From Hyphomicrobiales bacterium (lineage in GTDB: Bacteria; Pseudomonadota; Alphaproteobacteria; Rhizobiales; Hyphomicrobiaceae): a stretch of 5,836 nt of DNA. The notes under the pieces were generated by a model. That model worked only from the letters and a program-made list of their open reading frames with translations. It was not told the origin of the DNA and did no database searches. A program made the position numbers and the translations under genes. Below, piece after piece: positions 5,231-5,836 of this stretch. The DNA lies in the NCBI GenBank assembly GCA_017304275.1, contig JAFKKW010000136.1:1-5836 (forward strand), read 5' to 3'. The first letter of the stretch is position 1. Every line of letters begins with the position of its first letter.

Positions 5231-5836
5231 ATGCAAAATTTTGAGCCGCAAGCGCTCGAACGGGAAGGTGCGCTGGTCTCGAAACGACCGGAGATGCAAG
5301 GCGCTCCGTTCGAGATTCCGAGAGAGCGATTTCTCGAGCTCAGACTACAGCCGTCTGCAAGCAAAACCCTGCTCCTGGGCGTGCTGGGCGGCCTTTTGTT
5401 CCTCGGCGTGTGGGAGGCGGCGCACTATGCGACGCCGGAGCACTCGCGCAAGTTCATGCCCCCCGTCAGCGATGTGTTGGGGGCGCTTTACACGCTCTTT
5501 GCCGAGCGCAACTTCCTCCACGACGTGTTGGTCAGTTGCTACCGCGTTTTCGCAAGCTTTACCATGGCGTCGCTGATTGCGGTTCCGCTCGGCATCGCGA
5601 TGGGCTGCTTCGGCAACCTGAAGGCGCTGCTCAATCCCATCCTTTCCGGATGGCGTTATCTGCCGGCAGCTTCGTTCATTCCGCTGCTGCTGGTCTGGTT
5701 CGGCCCTACGGACTCGGCGAAAATCGCATTGCTGTTCATCGGCGTGATGTTCTTCCTGGTCACACTCGTTCTCGATAACACGCTCGCTGTTCCCAAGGAG
5801 TTCGTCGAGGCATCGCTCACCATGGGCGGATCGCGC
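5231..5836 (+). CDS. ABC transporter permease, nitrate/taurine/sulfonate type, C-terminal end cut by window edge
   Basis: The first 202 residues of an inner-membrane ABC importer permease are present, open to the last base. After a polar cytoplasmic tail of about 45 residues comes a first membrane helix (47-66). Then follow KFMPPVSDVLGALYTLF (74-90), the HDVLVSCYRVFASF segment (97-110), and further helices around 112-126, 143-157 and 165-181. The window ends in the conserved cytoplasmic EAA loop, seen here as EASLTMGGSR (193-202), which contacts the ATPase subunit. The order of segments, including YLPAASFIPLLLVWFG (143-158), fits the BPD_transp_1 permeases of the SsuC/TauC/NrtB group, which import nitrate, taurine, sulfonates, or pyrimidine- and thiamine-like precursors. 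The substrate cannot be told from the permease alone. The ATPase and binding-protein genes probably lie just beyond the window. A LysR-type operator candidate and lysR2 lie directly upstream. Confidence 0.88.
   Translation, partial: MQNFEPQALEREGALVSKRPEMQGAPFEIPRERFLELRLQPSASKTLLLGVLGGLLFLGVWEAAHYATPEHSRKFMPPVSDVLGALYTLFAERNFLHDVLVSCYRVFASFTMASLIAVPLGIAMGCFGNLKALLNPILSGWRYLPAASFIPLLLVWFGPTDSAKIALLFIGVMFFLVTLVLDNTLAVPKEFVEASLTMGGSR

Noticed and set aside
5169..5576. 135-codon plus-strand frame starting MAKKKT
   Set aside because: It overlaps the ABC permease in another frame and its later part is Arg/Ser/Cys-rich shadow sequence. No proper ribosome binding site precedes its ATG.

Overview
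The window is GC-rich and reads as chromosomal DNA of an alphaproteobacterium, probably of the Hyphomicrobiales and perhaps close to Bradyrhizobium. This rests on codon use, GTG/TTG starts, GGAG-type ribosome binding sites, and the mix of LysR regulators, a MoxY-like sensor kinase and a TauC/SsuC-type permease. It is an inference, not a database result. No RNA gene, CRISPR array, insertion sequence or prophage was seen.

Layout. Bases 1-1101 (minus strand) hold an apparent two-gene operon: a secreted DUF3617-family protein, followed after 23 bases by the N-terminal part of a membrane sensor histidine kinase with a LapD/MoxY-type periplasmic domain. The kinase runs off the left edge. A 335-base gap follows, then an EamA/DMT-family drug/metabolite transporter (1437-2303, minus). 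A 478-base gap upstream of it holds a strong palindromic hairpin, an intrinsic terminator and a LysR-type operator candidate. Next come two paralogous LysR-family regulators transcribed divergently (2782-3819 minus, 4078-5019 plus). At the right edge is the start of an ABC permease of the nitrate/taurine/sulfonate type (5231-5836+, plus), cut by the window end.

How the parts may work together. Three of the intergenic regions each carry one copy of an interrupted palindrome, CATT-N9-AATG. Read towards the EamA gene, lysR1 and the ABC permease, all three copies fit CATTRR-N3-MGTCAATG. The lysR1 and permease copies match at 14 of 17 positions and sit almost the same distance from their start codons (132 and 130 bases from motif centre). 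The motif has the T-N11-A core typical of LysR-type regulators. The simplest reading is a small local regulon: one or both LysR paralogs control lysR1 itself, the EamA transporter and the ABC importer. The transported compound cannot be read from the sequence. The sensor kinase/DUF3617 pair shows no copy of the motif and is probably a separate unit.
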